DNA of 64,000 nt from Ruminococcus sp. NK3A76. GTDB lineage: Bacteria; Bacillota; Clostridia; Oscillospirales; Ruminococcaceae. Made by a program: the position numbers and the translations under genes. Below are positions 25,147 to 34,029 of this stretch, piece after piece. The first letter of the stretch is position 1. The number at the start of each line of letters is the position of its first letter. The stretch covers positions 2,852,001 through 2,916,000 of the forward strand of contig NZ_JMMA01000002.1 in the NCBI RefSeq assembly GCF_000686125.1, written 5' to 3'. The notes under the pieces are model-generated. The model saw only the letters and a list, made by a program, of their open reading frames with translations, made no database searches and was not told the origin of the DNA.

Positions 25147-26922
25147 ATGGAAAAAGAACAGTTTCTGGAAGTTTACAGACACTCGCTGGCTCATATACTC
25201 GCAAAGGCAGTTATCGAGCTTTACGGCAAGGAAGTCCAGTATGCGATAGGGCCGCAGATAGCTGACGGCTTCTACTATGACTTCACCTTCCCCGAGGGTG
25301 TGACTGTGACTACCGAGGACTTTGCAAAAATAGACAACAAGATGCACGAGATAATCAAAAGACGTGAGGACTGGAAGCGTGAGGAAGTCTCAAAGGCTAA
25401 GGCTGCTGAGATGTTCGCTTCGCAGAAGTTCAAGATGGAGATAATCGAGGGTCTTGCTGATGACGAGACTATCATCGTTTACTATACAGGCGAGGATTAT
25501 GTTGACCTCTGCCGTGGACCTCATGTTGACAATTCGCAGGAGCTTATGGGTGCGGCTTTCGAGCTTCGTGCTGTTTCCGGCGCTTACTGGAAGGGCGACG
25601 AGAAAAACGACAGCCTGACCCGTATTTACGCATACGCATTCCCGGACAAGGCAGCTCTTAAGGCTCACAAGCAGCTTATAAAGGAGGCTCTGGAAAGAGA
25701 CCACAAGAAGCTCGGCAAGGAGCTTGACCTCTTTATGTTTGACCACACAGCACCCGGTATGCCCTACTGGCTGCCAAGAGGCTGGAAGCTCTTTAACTCG
25801 CTCCTTACCTACTGGAGAGAGGTTCACGAGCGCCACGGCTACACAGAGATAGCAGGTCCTGTGATCTCGAAGAAGGAGCTTTGGGTAACATCGGGTCACT
25901 GGGCACACTATATGGACGGAATGTTCGTTATTCCCGGCGAGAATGAGGACGACCCCGACACATTCGCACTAAAGCCCATGAACTGCCCCAACGCAATAAA
26001 GGTATACATGAGCAAGCAGCGCTCATACAAGGAGCTGCCTATCAGGATAAATCAGGTAGACACTATCCACAGAAAGGAAAAGTCAGGCGAGTTAAACGGC
26101 CTGTTCCGTGTTCAGCTTTTCAGGCAGGACGATGCGCATATCTTAGTTACCGAGGAGCAGATAGCTGACGAGATAATGGATATCTTAAGCATAGCTACCG
26201 AGCTTTATGACACATTCGGCCTTACATACACAGCAGAGCTTTCAACACGTCCTGACGACTACATGGGCGACATCAATGTATGGAACAAGGCTGAGGCTGA
26301 CCTTAAGGCTATACTTGACAAGGTATACGGCGAGGGCGGCTATGAATTAAACGAGGGCGACGGCGCATTCTACGGCCCGAAGATAGACCTTAAGATGAAG
26401 GACGCTTTAGGCAGAGAATGGCAGATGGGTACTATACAGCTTGATTTCCAGCTGCCGCTCAATTTCAAGATGAAGTACATAGCAGCAGACGGCTCAGAGA
26501 AGCAGCCTGTAATGATACACCGTGCTATATTCGGCTCGTTTGAGAGATTTATCGGTATCATAATAGAAAACTACAAGGCACTGTTCCCCTTCTGGCTCAA
26601 TCCCTTCCAGGTTGGCATCGTGCCGATAAGAACAGAGCACAACGAGTATGCAAAGAAGGTATTTGACCTGCTCACAAAGAACCATATCCGTGCCGAGGTG
26701 GACTATACCGACGACAACATGAAAAACAAGATCAAGAAGTTCAAGAACTACAAGGATCCCTACATCATCGTGCTCGGCGACAGCGAGGCTGAGAATGAGA
26801 CAGTTTCGATAAACATCAGAGGCAACAAGAAATTAAACGACGTGCCGCTTGACAAGTTTGTTGAGATGTGCGTAAAGATGAACGAGGAAAAGCCGCTGGA
26901 AATAACAGACACGCTCCTATAA
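25147..26922 (+). CDS. thrS: Threonyl-tRNA synthetase without TGS domain
   Basis: 591 residues from the ATG at 25147 (TTGGAGGAAATAAAA). It begins straight in the editing domain (RHSLAHILAKAV: H12, H16; DLCRGPH), then the class II catalytic core (motif 2 around FRVQLFRQDDAHI, LKPMNCPNAIKVY with the zinc Cys) and the anticodon-binding domain (VGIVPIRTEHNEYAKKV...). The usual N-terminal TGS domain (~60 residues) is missing, as in the short ThrRS class common in Clostridia. It charges tRNA-Thr. Isolated gene with its own promoter. Confidence 0.95.
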   Translation: MEKEQFLEVYRHSLAHILAKAVIELYGKEVQYAIGPQIADGFYYDFTFPEGVTVTTEDFAKIDNKMHEIIKRREDWKREEVSKAKAAEMFASQKFKMEIIEGLADDETIIVYYTGEDYVDLCRGPHVDNSQELMGAAFELRAVSGAYWKGDEKNDSLTRIYAYAFPDKAALKAHKQLIKEALERDHKKLGKELDLFMFDHTAPGMPYWLPRGWKLFNSLLTYWREVHERHGYTEIAGPVISKKELWVTSGHWAHYMDGMFVIPGENEDDPDTFALKPMNCPNAIKVYMSKQRSYKELPIRINQVDTIHRKEKSGELNGLFRVQLFRQDDAHILVTEEQIADEIMDILSIATELYDTFGLTYTAELSTRPDDYMGDINVWNKAEADLKAILDKVYGEGGYELNEGDGAFYGPKIDLKMKDALGREWQMGTIQLDFQLPLNFKMKYIAADGSEKQPVMIHRAIFGSFERFIGIIIENYKALFPFWLNPFQVGIVPIRTEHNEYAKKVFDLLTKNHIRAEVDYTDDNMKNKIKKFKNYKDPYIIVLGDSEAENETVSINIRGNKKLNDVPLDKFVEMCVKMNEEKPLEITDTLL

Positions 26923-26926
26923 CAGC

Positions 26927-26946
26927 GCAGGCGCATTAGCGCCTGC
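26927..26946. terminator. GC hairpin after thrS
   Basis: GCAGGCGC ATTA GCGCCTGC four bases past the stop. There is no T-run on the plus side, so termination is possible but not certain. Confidence 0.45.
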
Positions 26947-26949
26947 TAA

Positions 26950-27083
26950 AAGAATAAAGAATAAAGAATAATGAATAATGAATAATAAAGGTATCGACCT
27001 ACGGTCGATGATTTAAAATATCATCGCCGAAGGCGATACCTCTATTTTTATTTCTTATTTATTCTTTATTCTTTATTCTTTAT
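26950..27083. repeat. AT-heptamer cruciform R1
   Basis: AAAGAAT/AATGAAT heptamers flank a 53-bp palindrome core (26989-27041: GGTATCGACC...GATGATTT...ATCATCG...CGATACC), followed by the reversed heptamers (ATTCTTT). It lies between convergent thrS and the kinase gene. Confidence 0.75.
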
Positions 27084-30000
27084 ATAAGTCTCAGCAGCAG
27101 TTCCCCTATATTGCCTATCTCCCCGGTGCCTGAGACGGTTATAATGCCGTCACGGCGCTTTTGTACGTTGGCGGTGTCGGTGTCGGTCACAAACACGGTC
27201 TTTAGGTTCACCCCGGCGGCTGTTTTGCAGGGCTTTGCCAAACGGTCTGTGCCGCATTCTACAAAAAGTGCCGAGAAGCCCTTTGTGAGCACGCAGTCGG
27301 GCGTTATGCCGCCTATCTCGCCACGGCTCTTTACATCGTCAAAGCCGCCTGTTTCCTTTGCCTTGTGGTAGGTGTAGACACCGAGCACCCTCTCGCTTTC
27401 CGAGAGCAGGTCTTTTATCTGCTCTGACGCAAAGGTAAAGCTGACACTCCCCTCTGCCTTGCTTACGGTGAGGTTTGTAAGATACCCCATGCGCCCAAGC
27501 CCGTCAAGCAGCTCATACACATCTGCCGGAAGTGTAGAGAGGTCAAGTGCTCTTACTATCAGGTCATTATATATCACACGGACAGCGTGCGATGCAGGGT
27601 CAGTCTCGGTGCTGACAAGGTCTGTCTGCATAAGTATATCCACCCGTGAGAAAAGCTCATCGAACGCCGCCCTGTTGCCGTGGTCATCGCTGATACTTAT
27701 CTCACACGAGCGTGTGGTAAAGCTCCTGACAGTGCCCTGAGTGCCTGTAAGCCCTGCGGCAGCGAGTGCGCCGAGAATGCGTTCGGCACTCCTGCGGCAG
27801 GCGGTGGGTATGATATATCGGCAGAAGCCTTTTTTGCCTGCACGGCGCTTAAAAACTGCGGCTGTGTCGTTTGCCTGAAAGTAGCTTGAAAGCTGCGAGC
27901 AAAGGCCTTTCCACGCATCGGTGTGGGCGCAGTAGAGCTCCCACAGTGCTGAGATATCGCCGTAGAATTCAGGGGCGGCGTGTGTTTCGCTGTCAGAAGA
28001 TAAAAACATATCCTCCGCCGTGATGAAGGGTCTGGCTTTTATAAACCCGAGCAGGTCGCAGCCGTTTATCAGGGTAAAGCGCATCTGTGCCGGGTCATAG
28101 CTGTAGGAGTCAAAGCGCTCATAAAGCCCTGCGCCCTCCATAACGCAGGAAAGGGGCGTAGAGTTCAGCTCCAGCATCAGGTCATCAAAGCTCTTTCTCC
28201 GTTTTTCAAGCATTGCCCCGAGCGTGGCAGCAAAGTCCTTTCTCGACCCGGCTTCTGTGAGTTTTACTTTTGTGACACGACGGCTTTCTGCATCACAAAG
28301 CTCCTTCTCTGCCTGCGACACACTGTATGGCAGCACACCAGGGGTGAAGCCTATAATGAGCTCGACCGAGGCTGCGAACTGCTTTTTCTTCATATAGGCG
28401 CAGATGCGTGGCAGGCTCTGCCTTATGCTTTCAAGCTCATCGCCGCTCCGGCAGTAAGCCGTGTATATTATGCGTGAGGGGTTGACGACAGTCGGGGCTG
28501 CAAGGTCTGAAAGGTCAAGGCTCGCCCCGAGTGACATGGGTATCACCATGCAGACAGACTCAGAGTATGTGAGAATGAACGGTATGCCGTCAACGAGCGC
28601 TGCGTCGTCGAGCTTATAGTCACGGTAGACGCAGCAGGCAAGCACCGGGTAGAACCTGTCATACAAAAGCTCGGTCAGCCGCCTTGCTGTGCGCCTGTCG
28701 CTCTCGGAGAAAGCCTTTGATGCCTTTATGCGCTCACAAAATGCACGCTTTAGCCCCTCGCAGCGCCGCCACTGTTCATTGCCGCCGTGCCACACCGCCC
28801 TCATGCAGGCGATAAGCTCACGCAGTGCCACAGCACACGCAGCGTCCTGCCCCGCAAGCCCTGTAAGAGCCGAGACTATCTCGCCGCCTAAAAGGTCAGT
28901 GCGTTTTGTCTGTGCGGCGTGCTTCATATGCATAAGGTGTAACTCAACAGACATTCTGTCGAGCTCGTCGAGCCTGTCAAGGTCTGCCGGGGTGGGGCTG
29001 TCCCACTTGCGCTTATTTATCTGCCCGTCAGGGGTGAGCCAGTCAAAGCCCGAGAGCCCCTTGTCAGGCGTGCTTGTGACTATGCAGACATGGCGTTTGC
29101 GCTTTTCGTCACGCATAAGGCCGCCTGCGCAGTCATCGAGGTCTTTTATCTGCCTGTAGCCAAGGCAGAGCTTTTCTGTAAGCCAGCGGCGGTGTTCGAG
29201 GTATATGAGCATATCCCTCTGACCCTCGTGGGTACCAAGAAACTCTGCATACTGCCTTGCCAAAGCGGCAGGGTCGGCACTGTCGGTGTCGATTCCAAGG
29301 CCTTGCAGCTTATACTTCATCGCCAGCACGAACGACACGCAGGAGTCATGGTTATAGGGCTTTTTGAATTCACGCTTTACCTCTGCGAAGTTGATATTGA
29401 GGTTCTTGTTCCAGATAAGGTGGACATTGAGCGCCATTCGCTCAAGCTCTGCAAAGAAGGGCAGAGCGCTCATATCCTCGCAAAGGTCTATGCACTCAAA
29501 CGCTGTCTGCTCTGATATATGTCCTCTGTCTACAGCTGCAAAGGTATGGCAGAAGCTGCTTACCGTGCCTGCTATGAAGGCGTTTTTCTCATCACGGCCG
29601 CACGCCACAAAAGCCCTGTCCGGCTTCGGGTCGCCAGAAAAGAGCTTATCAAGATATTTCGCATTTTGCTGTGCATCATTTTCAGAGAAAGTGTGCGTTA
29701 CAAAGCGCAGCTCACCAAAGCCCTTACCGCTGCCAAGCGAGCCGTCTATGTCAAAGAACCTGCAAAGCTCCGGCCTTTCGGCAAGGTAGACTGCCTTATC
29801 GTCAGCCGATGCCGAGATTACCGTGACACGCAGCCTTATCCCCGGCATCTGCATTATCTGAAGTGCTAAATCTGCATATATCTGCCCGTATCTGCCAAAG
29901 CCTATGAGCAGCAGGTCGAGCGTGTCCCTGCCCTTCTTAAGCGATGAGCAGAGCGGCTGTGTGTAGAGGTGATACTGCATAGCAAGGGTCGAGTTTTTCT

Positions 30001-31105
30001 CCTTGTCCGCATCAAAAACGTCGAGACTGTCGGCATCTGCAAGCACCCACTGCTCGCCGGCGCTTCCCCTGTCGGCAAGCTCTGCCGGCACGACGTAGTA
30101 GAGGGCTTTCTGCACGTCTTCAAGCAGCTCCTCGCAGCACTGGTAGCGCTCGTCACGGCGGCAGAGGGTCTTTTGCAGTATCCTTGCAAGCAGCGCACGC
30201 AGGTGCGGGTGAGAGTTCATCTCGCAGGCGCAGATAAGCTCTGAACCGTCAACGAGCTCCTTTATTCTCGGGTAATACGAGGGGTTATAAAGATAGCCCG
30301 AAGCTGCCGTTTCGTCGGTAACTATTACAGCATAGAAAAGTGTAGCGCCTATGGCGTAGATATCCGTCAGGTTATTTGCTCTGCGGCTGAGTGCTTCCGG
30401 CTCCATAAAGCCCTCCGAGCCCCTTGCGAAGTCAGCCGGCACGTTATACACCGAGCATACAGTATCGACATCAAACAGCGATATCGTCTGTGTCAGCAGC
30501 TCGCTGCCACGCTTTAAAAAGCCGAAGTTCGAGGGCTTTATGTCTCTGTGGATAAGCCCCTCGCCGTGCATGGCGCATATGCATTTTACAAGCGACTCTA
30601 CAGAATAGAGCACTCGCAGCAGGTTCACGCCGGGCTTGTCTGCCGCATTCTCGTGGATACTGCGGCACACCGCATCAAACGTTTCAAGGCATGGCTCGGG
30701 CGTCCATATATACGCAGTCGCACGGCTGTCATTCCCCGTCACGCCGTAGTATATCTCGAAATTCGGGAGGAATGTCGCAAGCTCGTCATGCTGCCTTGCT
30801 TTTAGCAGCATCTCATACGGCTCGGTGTATTCCTTAAGCAGCCTGTCAAATCTTTCATTCTCCTCAGGCGCCCCGGGGTCGCAGACAAGCTGGCCGTCAT
30901 CCCTGCGGTAAAGCGAATGCACCGTAAGCGGATAGAATTCCTTTAGCACGCCGTTGCCGCTTTTTTCGTGCCTTGCCTTGTAGCAGACAGCCGAAGCCCC
31001 CGATGCACTTATCATTTCCTTTACGGTAAATGTCCTTAAAAAGCTGCCGTGGCCGCTGTCTGAGCACAGCGTCACAGAGCCTTTCAGGCAGCTCCTGTCG
31101 CTCAT
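27080..31105 (-). CDS. Giant Ser/Thr kinase fusion (kinase + Rossmann + RyR-like + nuclease-like end)
   Basis: 1341 residues. Residues ~25-330 are a Hanks-type kinase: SASGASAV loop, lysine in GVLKEFYP (K55), HRDIKPSN (186-193), FDVD in place of DFG (~211-214) and DIYAIGATLF. Residues ~395-560 start with GFGRYG (402-407) and look like a TrkA-N-type NAD-binding Rossmann fold. Residues ~580-720 carry LEHRRWLTEKLCLGY (EHRRW at 637-641) and DELDRMS, resembling a RyR domain. Residues ~780-910 are another alpha/beta region ending IIGFTPG. The last ~110 residues resemble the PD-(D/E)xK end of DUF1887/Card1 proteins (D1270, VEC at 1282-1284) but with Gly where the catalytic Lys is expected. It overlaps the phosphatase gene by ATGA. 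Cytoplasmic; role unknown, perhaps stress sensing or defence. Kinase call is firm, later domains tentative. Confidence 0.8.
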   Translation of the reverse strand: MSDRSCLKGSVTLCSDSGHGSFLRTFTVKEMISASGASAVCYKARHEKSGNGVLKEFYPLTVHSLYRRDDGQLVCDPGAPEENERFDRLLKEYTEPYEMLLKARQHDELATFLPNFEIYYGVTGNDSRATAYIWTPEPCLETFDAVCRSIHENAADKPGVNLLRVLYSVESLVKCICAMHGEGLIHRDIKPSNFGFLKRGSELLTQTISLFDVDTVCSVYNVPADFARGSEGFMEPEALSRRANNLTDIYAIGATLFYAVIVTDETAASGYLYNPSYYPRIKELVDGSELICACEMNSHPHLRALLARILQKTLCRRDERYQCCEELLEDVQKALYYVVPAELADRGSAGEQWVLADADSLDVFDADKEKNSTLAMQYHLYTQPLCSSLKKGRDTLDLLLIGFGRYGQIYADLALQIMQMPGIRLRVTVISASADDKAVYLAERPELCRFFDIDGSLGSGKGFGELRFVTHTFSENDAQQNAKYLDKLFSGDPKPDRAFVACGRDEKNAFIAGTVSSFCHTFAAVDRGHISEQTAFECIDLCEDMSALPFFAELERMALNVHLIWNKNLNINFAEVKREFKKPYNHDSCVSFVLAMKYKLQGLGIDTDSADPAALARQYAEFLGTHEGQRDMLIYLEHRRWLTEKLCLGYRQIKDLDDCAGGLMRDEKRKRHVCIVTSTPDKGLSGFDWLTPDGQINKRKWDSPTPADLDRLDELDRMSVELHLMHMKHAAQTKRTDLLGGEIVSALTGLAGQDAACAVALRELIACMRAVWHGGNEQWRRCEGLKRAFCERIKASKAFSESDRRTARRLTELLYDRFYPVLACCVYRDYKLDDAALVDGIPFILTYSESVCMVIPMSLGASLDLSDLAAPTVVNPSRIIYTAYCRSGDELESIRQSLPRICAYMKKKQFAASVELIIGFTPGVLPYSVSQAEKELCDAESRRVTKVKLTEAGSRKDFAATLGAMLEKRRKSFDDLMLELNSTPLSCVMEGAGLYERFDSYSYDPAQMRFTLINGCDLLGFIKARPFITAEDMFLSSDSETHAAPEFYGDISALWELYCAHTDAWKGLCSQLSSYFQANDTAAVFKRRAGKKGFCRYIIPTACRRSAERILGALAAAGLTGTQGTVRSFTTRSCEISISDDHGNRAAFDELFSRVDILMQTDLVSTETDPASHAVRVIYNDLIVRALDLSTLPADVYELLDGLGRMGYLTNLTVSKAEGSVSFTFASEQIKDLLSESERVLGVYTYHKAKETGGFDDVKSRGEIGGITPDCVLTKGFSALFVECGTDRLAKPCKTAAGVNLKTVFVTDTDTANVQKRRDGIITVSGTGEIGNIGELLLRLI

Positions 31106-31836
31106 TGAGTGTTCCTCCCTGATAGATTAGTTTTATCCATTATTATCACGGTGCAGTCATCAGCACGCTCCTGTGATAAAAGCGCTTTGCCAAGTGCGGC
31201 GCAGTCGCCTTTTTGCAGCAGCTTTCCAAAGGCCGGCAAAAGCCTGCTGCGGCGGTACATTATCCTCCACGCCCCGTCCGAGCATAGCATGACAGAGCTT
31301 ATGCCGTGAGCGTCGATCACCCCTGACTTTGCCGCCGATGCCGCATCTACAGTAGTCGTCACACAGCACCCCTCACGGCTGTCAGAGGGCATGGCGACGA
31401 TGTACAGATCACCGTTTCGGGCGGCTGTGATAAGGCTGTCGCCGACGCTGAAATAGAGGATATTATCATCTTCCCTGTCAAGCAGCACGCAGGCCAGGGT
31501 GCTTGAATATTCCTCGCAGCTTACACCGCTTTTTGCCGACAGCTCCCTTAAGCTGTAGAGCACATAGTCGGTCAGCGTGTGCGAGATATCCTGCCCTGTC
31601 ATTTTAAAGAGCCTTTGTGCATGAGCGAGCATAAACTCAGCCGATGCCCTGCAGGCATTCTCAGCGCCCTGCTTTGCCTGTATGCAGGCCGAAACGCCGT
31701 CTGCAAGGCATATTACGCTGTAGCGCTCATCGTGGCAAAAAAGAGCTGCGTCCTGATTTTCGGCGCTGTCATGCCCGTGGCGGCTGCCGGCGGCGGTGAA
31801 GATGTTTACCTGCGGCTGTGTATACCCCTTGCCCAT
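31102..31836 (-). CDS. PP2C-family protein phosphatase
   Basis: 244 residues with the PP2C motifs in order: ENQDA, VICLADGVSAC (metal Asp), YFSVGDSLI, VMLCSDGAWR and DDCTVIIM. Removes phosphate from Ser/Thr using Mn/Mg. It lies one base after the coiled-coil gene stop (TGA T ATG) and overlaps the kinase start, so the three are translated as a unit. Its natural substrates are likely the kinase or its targets. The family usually carries YAxxS where this protein has AAASAAKSGVI, an ordinary variation. Confidence 0.92.
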   Translation of the reverse strand: MGKGYTQPQVNIFTAAGSRHGHDSAENQDAALFCHDERYSVICLADGVSACIQAKQGAENACRASAEFMLAHAQRLFKMTGQDISHTLTDYVLYSLRELSAKSGVSCEEYSSTLACVLLDREDDNILYFSVGDSLITAARNGDLYIVAMPSDSREGCCVTTTVDAASAAKSGVIDAHGISSVMLCSDGAWRIMYRRSRLLPAFGKLLQKGDCAALGKALLSQERADDCTVIIMDKTNLSGRNTQ

Positions 31837-31837
31837 A

Positions 31838-33814
31838 TCACACCGAAAGATATGCGTATGATGAGAACATCACAGCAAGGTCGAAGATATTCCTGTCGTT
31901 TACCGGCTGATAGCCTGCCGCTTCAAGAAGGCTGTTTAAGCCTGTGGAGGGGTCGGTGTAATCATCAAACACCTCGGTGAAGCACTTTGTCCTGCCGTGG
32001 TGCTCGTTGGTGTGGTTATACCAGTAGTAGTAGGCCGTCACGAGGGCTGTCCTTGTCATATCCGAAGGCGAGGTGATATCCATAGTCCTTATCACACGGG
32101 AGGATATGGCGTTGTGCTGCTGGTTCTCATTAAGCTCGCTCTCCTCCTCCGAGAAAAGGTGGCCTATGAACATATTGATGCCGTAAAGCAGCTTAAAGAA
32201 CCTGTCCTGCCTGTCCTTGTCATCATCATCTGCAAAGGAGCCGTCAAAGGCCGCTCTGCCCGACTTTTTATCCATAGATATATCGGTAAACCACAGGCCG
32301 TAGTTGCAGTTTTTCCTTGAAAACTCGCTGTCCTCTACTCCGTCCTGCCACATATCCTGCTCCATGTCGTCTATCAGCCGTCTGTATTCTCTGAAAGCCG
32401 TGTTCTGCGAGGTCTGCACCTGCATATCGCCCATGATGCCCGAGTGCTTCCTGCCGTCCTCGTCCTCATACTCATAGGCTACGCTGCAGTCGTAGTTATC
32501 TGCTACAAACTGCTCAAACTCCTCCTCGGGCATATCGAGTATATCCTCGGTAAAGAGCGTCTCATAGTATCTTGTTGAGGTGTCGTCTGACAGCAGGGGG
32601 CTTTTTGCGTTTTGTCTGAGCCTTGCTATCATATCGGTCGAGCGCCTGAGCTTTTCGGTCGGGCTTAATTCCTTTGCGATGAAGTAGACATACACCATCT
32701 CTGCGAAGTTTTTATAGTTTATGCCGTGCCCTGACGGGTCGAGCTCGTAGGCATTGGGGTTCCCCTCGTATGCCGAGGTGATAAAGCGCATGAGGTTGTT
32801 GGTGTAGTAGTCTTCAAAGAGGTTTTTTTCTATATCCGAGCTGTAGTCGATCATCCTTGTCGTTTCAAGCGGCGCATTGCCTGCACCTGTCGAGTAGGTC
32901 ATATCAAATGCCATTGCGAACATATAAAGGTCACGCCTTGTCGAACCGTTTGACCTGAACCTGCCCTGCGCCAGGTCATCTGCAAGCCTTACTATGCCGT
33001 ATCTGCTGCGGATATCCTTGAGCTTTCCCTTGGCGCTCTCTGTCTGCTTGTTAAGCTCTTTGAGCCGGCTCTCTTTGCCGGCAAGCTCTGCCTTTATCCG
33101 CTCTGCCTCTGCCTTGTCGGCAGTCTTGCCCTTCTGTGCGGCTTTAAGCTGTTTTTTTTGCTCCTTTATCTCGTCACGCAGTCCTCTGATCTCGGGGCGC
33201 TGCTGGCACTCATTGAGCGCTGCCTGCAGCTTTGCGGTGTTGTCATAATATTCCTCGAATATCCCCTCGTCTACAAGCTGCGCCGCATCGGAAATGCTCT
33301 TAGGTTTAGCGCCTGTCTTCTCCTTGACATACGCCTTTATCACCTTTTCCCAGCCGAACACCGAGACTGTCTTGCCGGCGGAGTTTTTATATGTGCCGCA
33401 TTCAAGATATTTGACAAACCGTCTGAGTATGCGAAGCCGGAGCGGCTCGTCGTCCCAGCCGTCACCGGGGTCTGAAAGGCGGTCAACTATTCGCTTCATA
33501 TAGTCTGCCGGCGTGGGGTATTTATCAAAGCAGTCGTACATGACCTTCATTATGCTGTTTTCTACATCTACAAAGTCAGGCAGCTCAGTCTTGTCAACGA
33601 GCTCGTCGTAATACTCAAACTCTCTGCCGCCCTCGCACTCCACACCTATCGCTCTGAACATCTCGCACAGTGCCGCACAGGCAGAGGGGCGCTGCGAGCC
33701 TTTGGCGTTTCGCAGTGCTGCGAGCTTGTTTTCAAAGTCATCTCTTGTCAGCAGAGCGTTATAGACCTCGCTCCTTGTTGACCTCATTCTTCTGGTTATA
33801 GTTCCCTGATACAT
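31838..33814 (-). CDS. Unknown 658-residue coiled-coil protein, partner of the kinase/phosphatase pair
   Basis: Starts at the ATG at 33814 (ACGGGAGTGATATT). No family recognised. Residues ~190-275 form a strong charged coiled coil (EIKEQKKQLKAAQKGKTADKAEAERIK...). The rest is soluble, Asp/Glu/Tyr-rich with helical stretches (NLFEDYYTNNLMRFITSAYEG, RTALVTAYYYWYNHTNEHHG); no signal peptide or membrane span. First gene of the kinase unit, tightly coupled to PP2C. It may be the scaffold or substrate that the kinase and phosphatase act on. In TerY-P triads this position is held by a von Willebrand A protein; I see no MIDAS motif here. Confidence 0.75.
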   Translation of the reverse strand: MYQGTITRRMRSTRSEVYNALLTRDDFENKLAALRNAKGSQRPSACAALCEMFRAIGVECEGGREFEYYDELVDKTELPDFVDVENSIMKVMYDCFDKYPTPADYMKRIVDRLSDPGDGWDDEPLRLRILRRFVKYLECGTYKNSAGKTVSVFGWEKVIKAYVKEKTGAKPKSISDAAQLVDEGIFEEYYDNTAKLQAALNECQQRPEIRGLRDEIKEQKKQLKAAQKGKTADKAEAERIKAELAGKESRLKELNKQTESAKGKLKDIRSRYGIVRLADDLAQGRFRSNGSTRRDLYMFAMAFDMTYSTGAGNAPLETTRMIDYSSDIEKNLFEDYYTNNLMRFITSAYEGNPNAYELDPSGHGINYKNFAEMVYVYFIAKELSPTEKLRRSTDMIARLRQNAKSPLLSDDTSTRYYETLFTEDILDMPEEEFEQFVADNYDCSVAYEYEDEDGRKHSGIMGDMQVQTSQNTAFREYRRLIDDMEQDMWQDGVEDSEFSRKNCNYGLWFTDISMDKKSGRAAFDGSFADDDDKDRQDRFFKLLYGINMFIGHLFSEEESELNENQQHNAISSRVIRTMDITSPSDMTRTALVTAYYYWYNHTNEHHGRTKCFTEVFDDYTDPSTGLNSLLEAAGYQPVNDRNIFDLAVMFSSYAYLSV

Positions 33815-33933
33815 AATATCACTCCCGTAAAAAGGCTGCAAAAGACGCATCTTCTGCTCACATATATGATACACCCCCACGCCTTTGCCGTTTGAAGGGG
33901 GGCAGATCCAGAATAAATAAAAAGGAACAAAAG

Positions 33934-33986
33934 AGGTATCGACCTGCGGTCGATGATCTTAAATATCACCAGCATAGCCGATACCT
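33934..33986. repeat. Cruciform palindrome R2
   Basis: AGGTATCGACC...GATGATCTTAAATATCA...CGATACCT with AT-rich flanks. It sits between the DHH gene and the start of the kinase unit. 33815-33933 has no clear promoter beyond a weak TATCAT. Confidence 0.65.
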
Positions 33987-34029
33987 TCATTATTCAGTAT
34001 TCATATTTTAGGGCAAGCGCCCTGTTTTA

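Noticed and set aside
29902-30198. Internal 98-residue frame and similar frames opposite the kinase gene
   Set aside because: High-GC shadow frames without start signals; the kinase frame is continuous with clear motifs.
31838-33814. von Willebrand A (TerY) identity for the 658-residue partner
   Set aside because: No DxSxS metal motif or typical strand pattern was found, so TerY-P homology is not supported.
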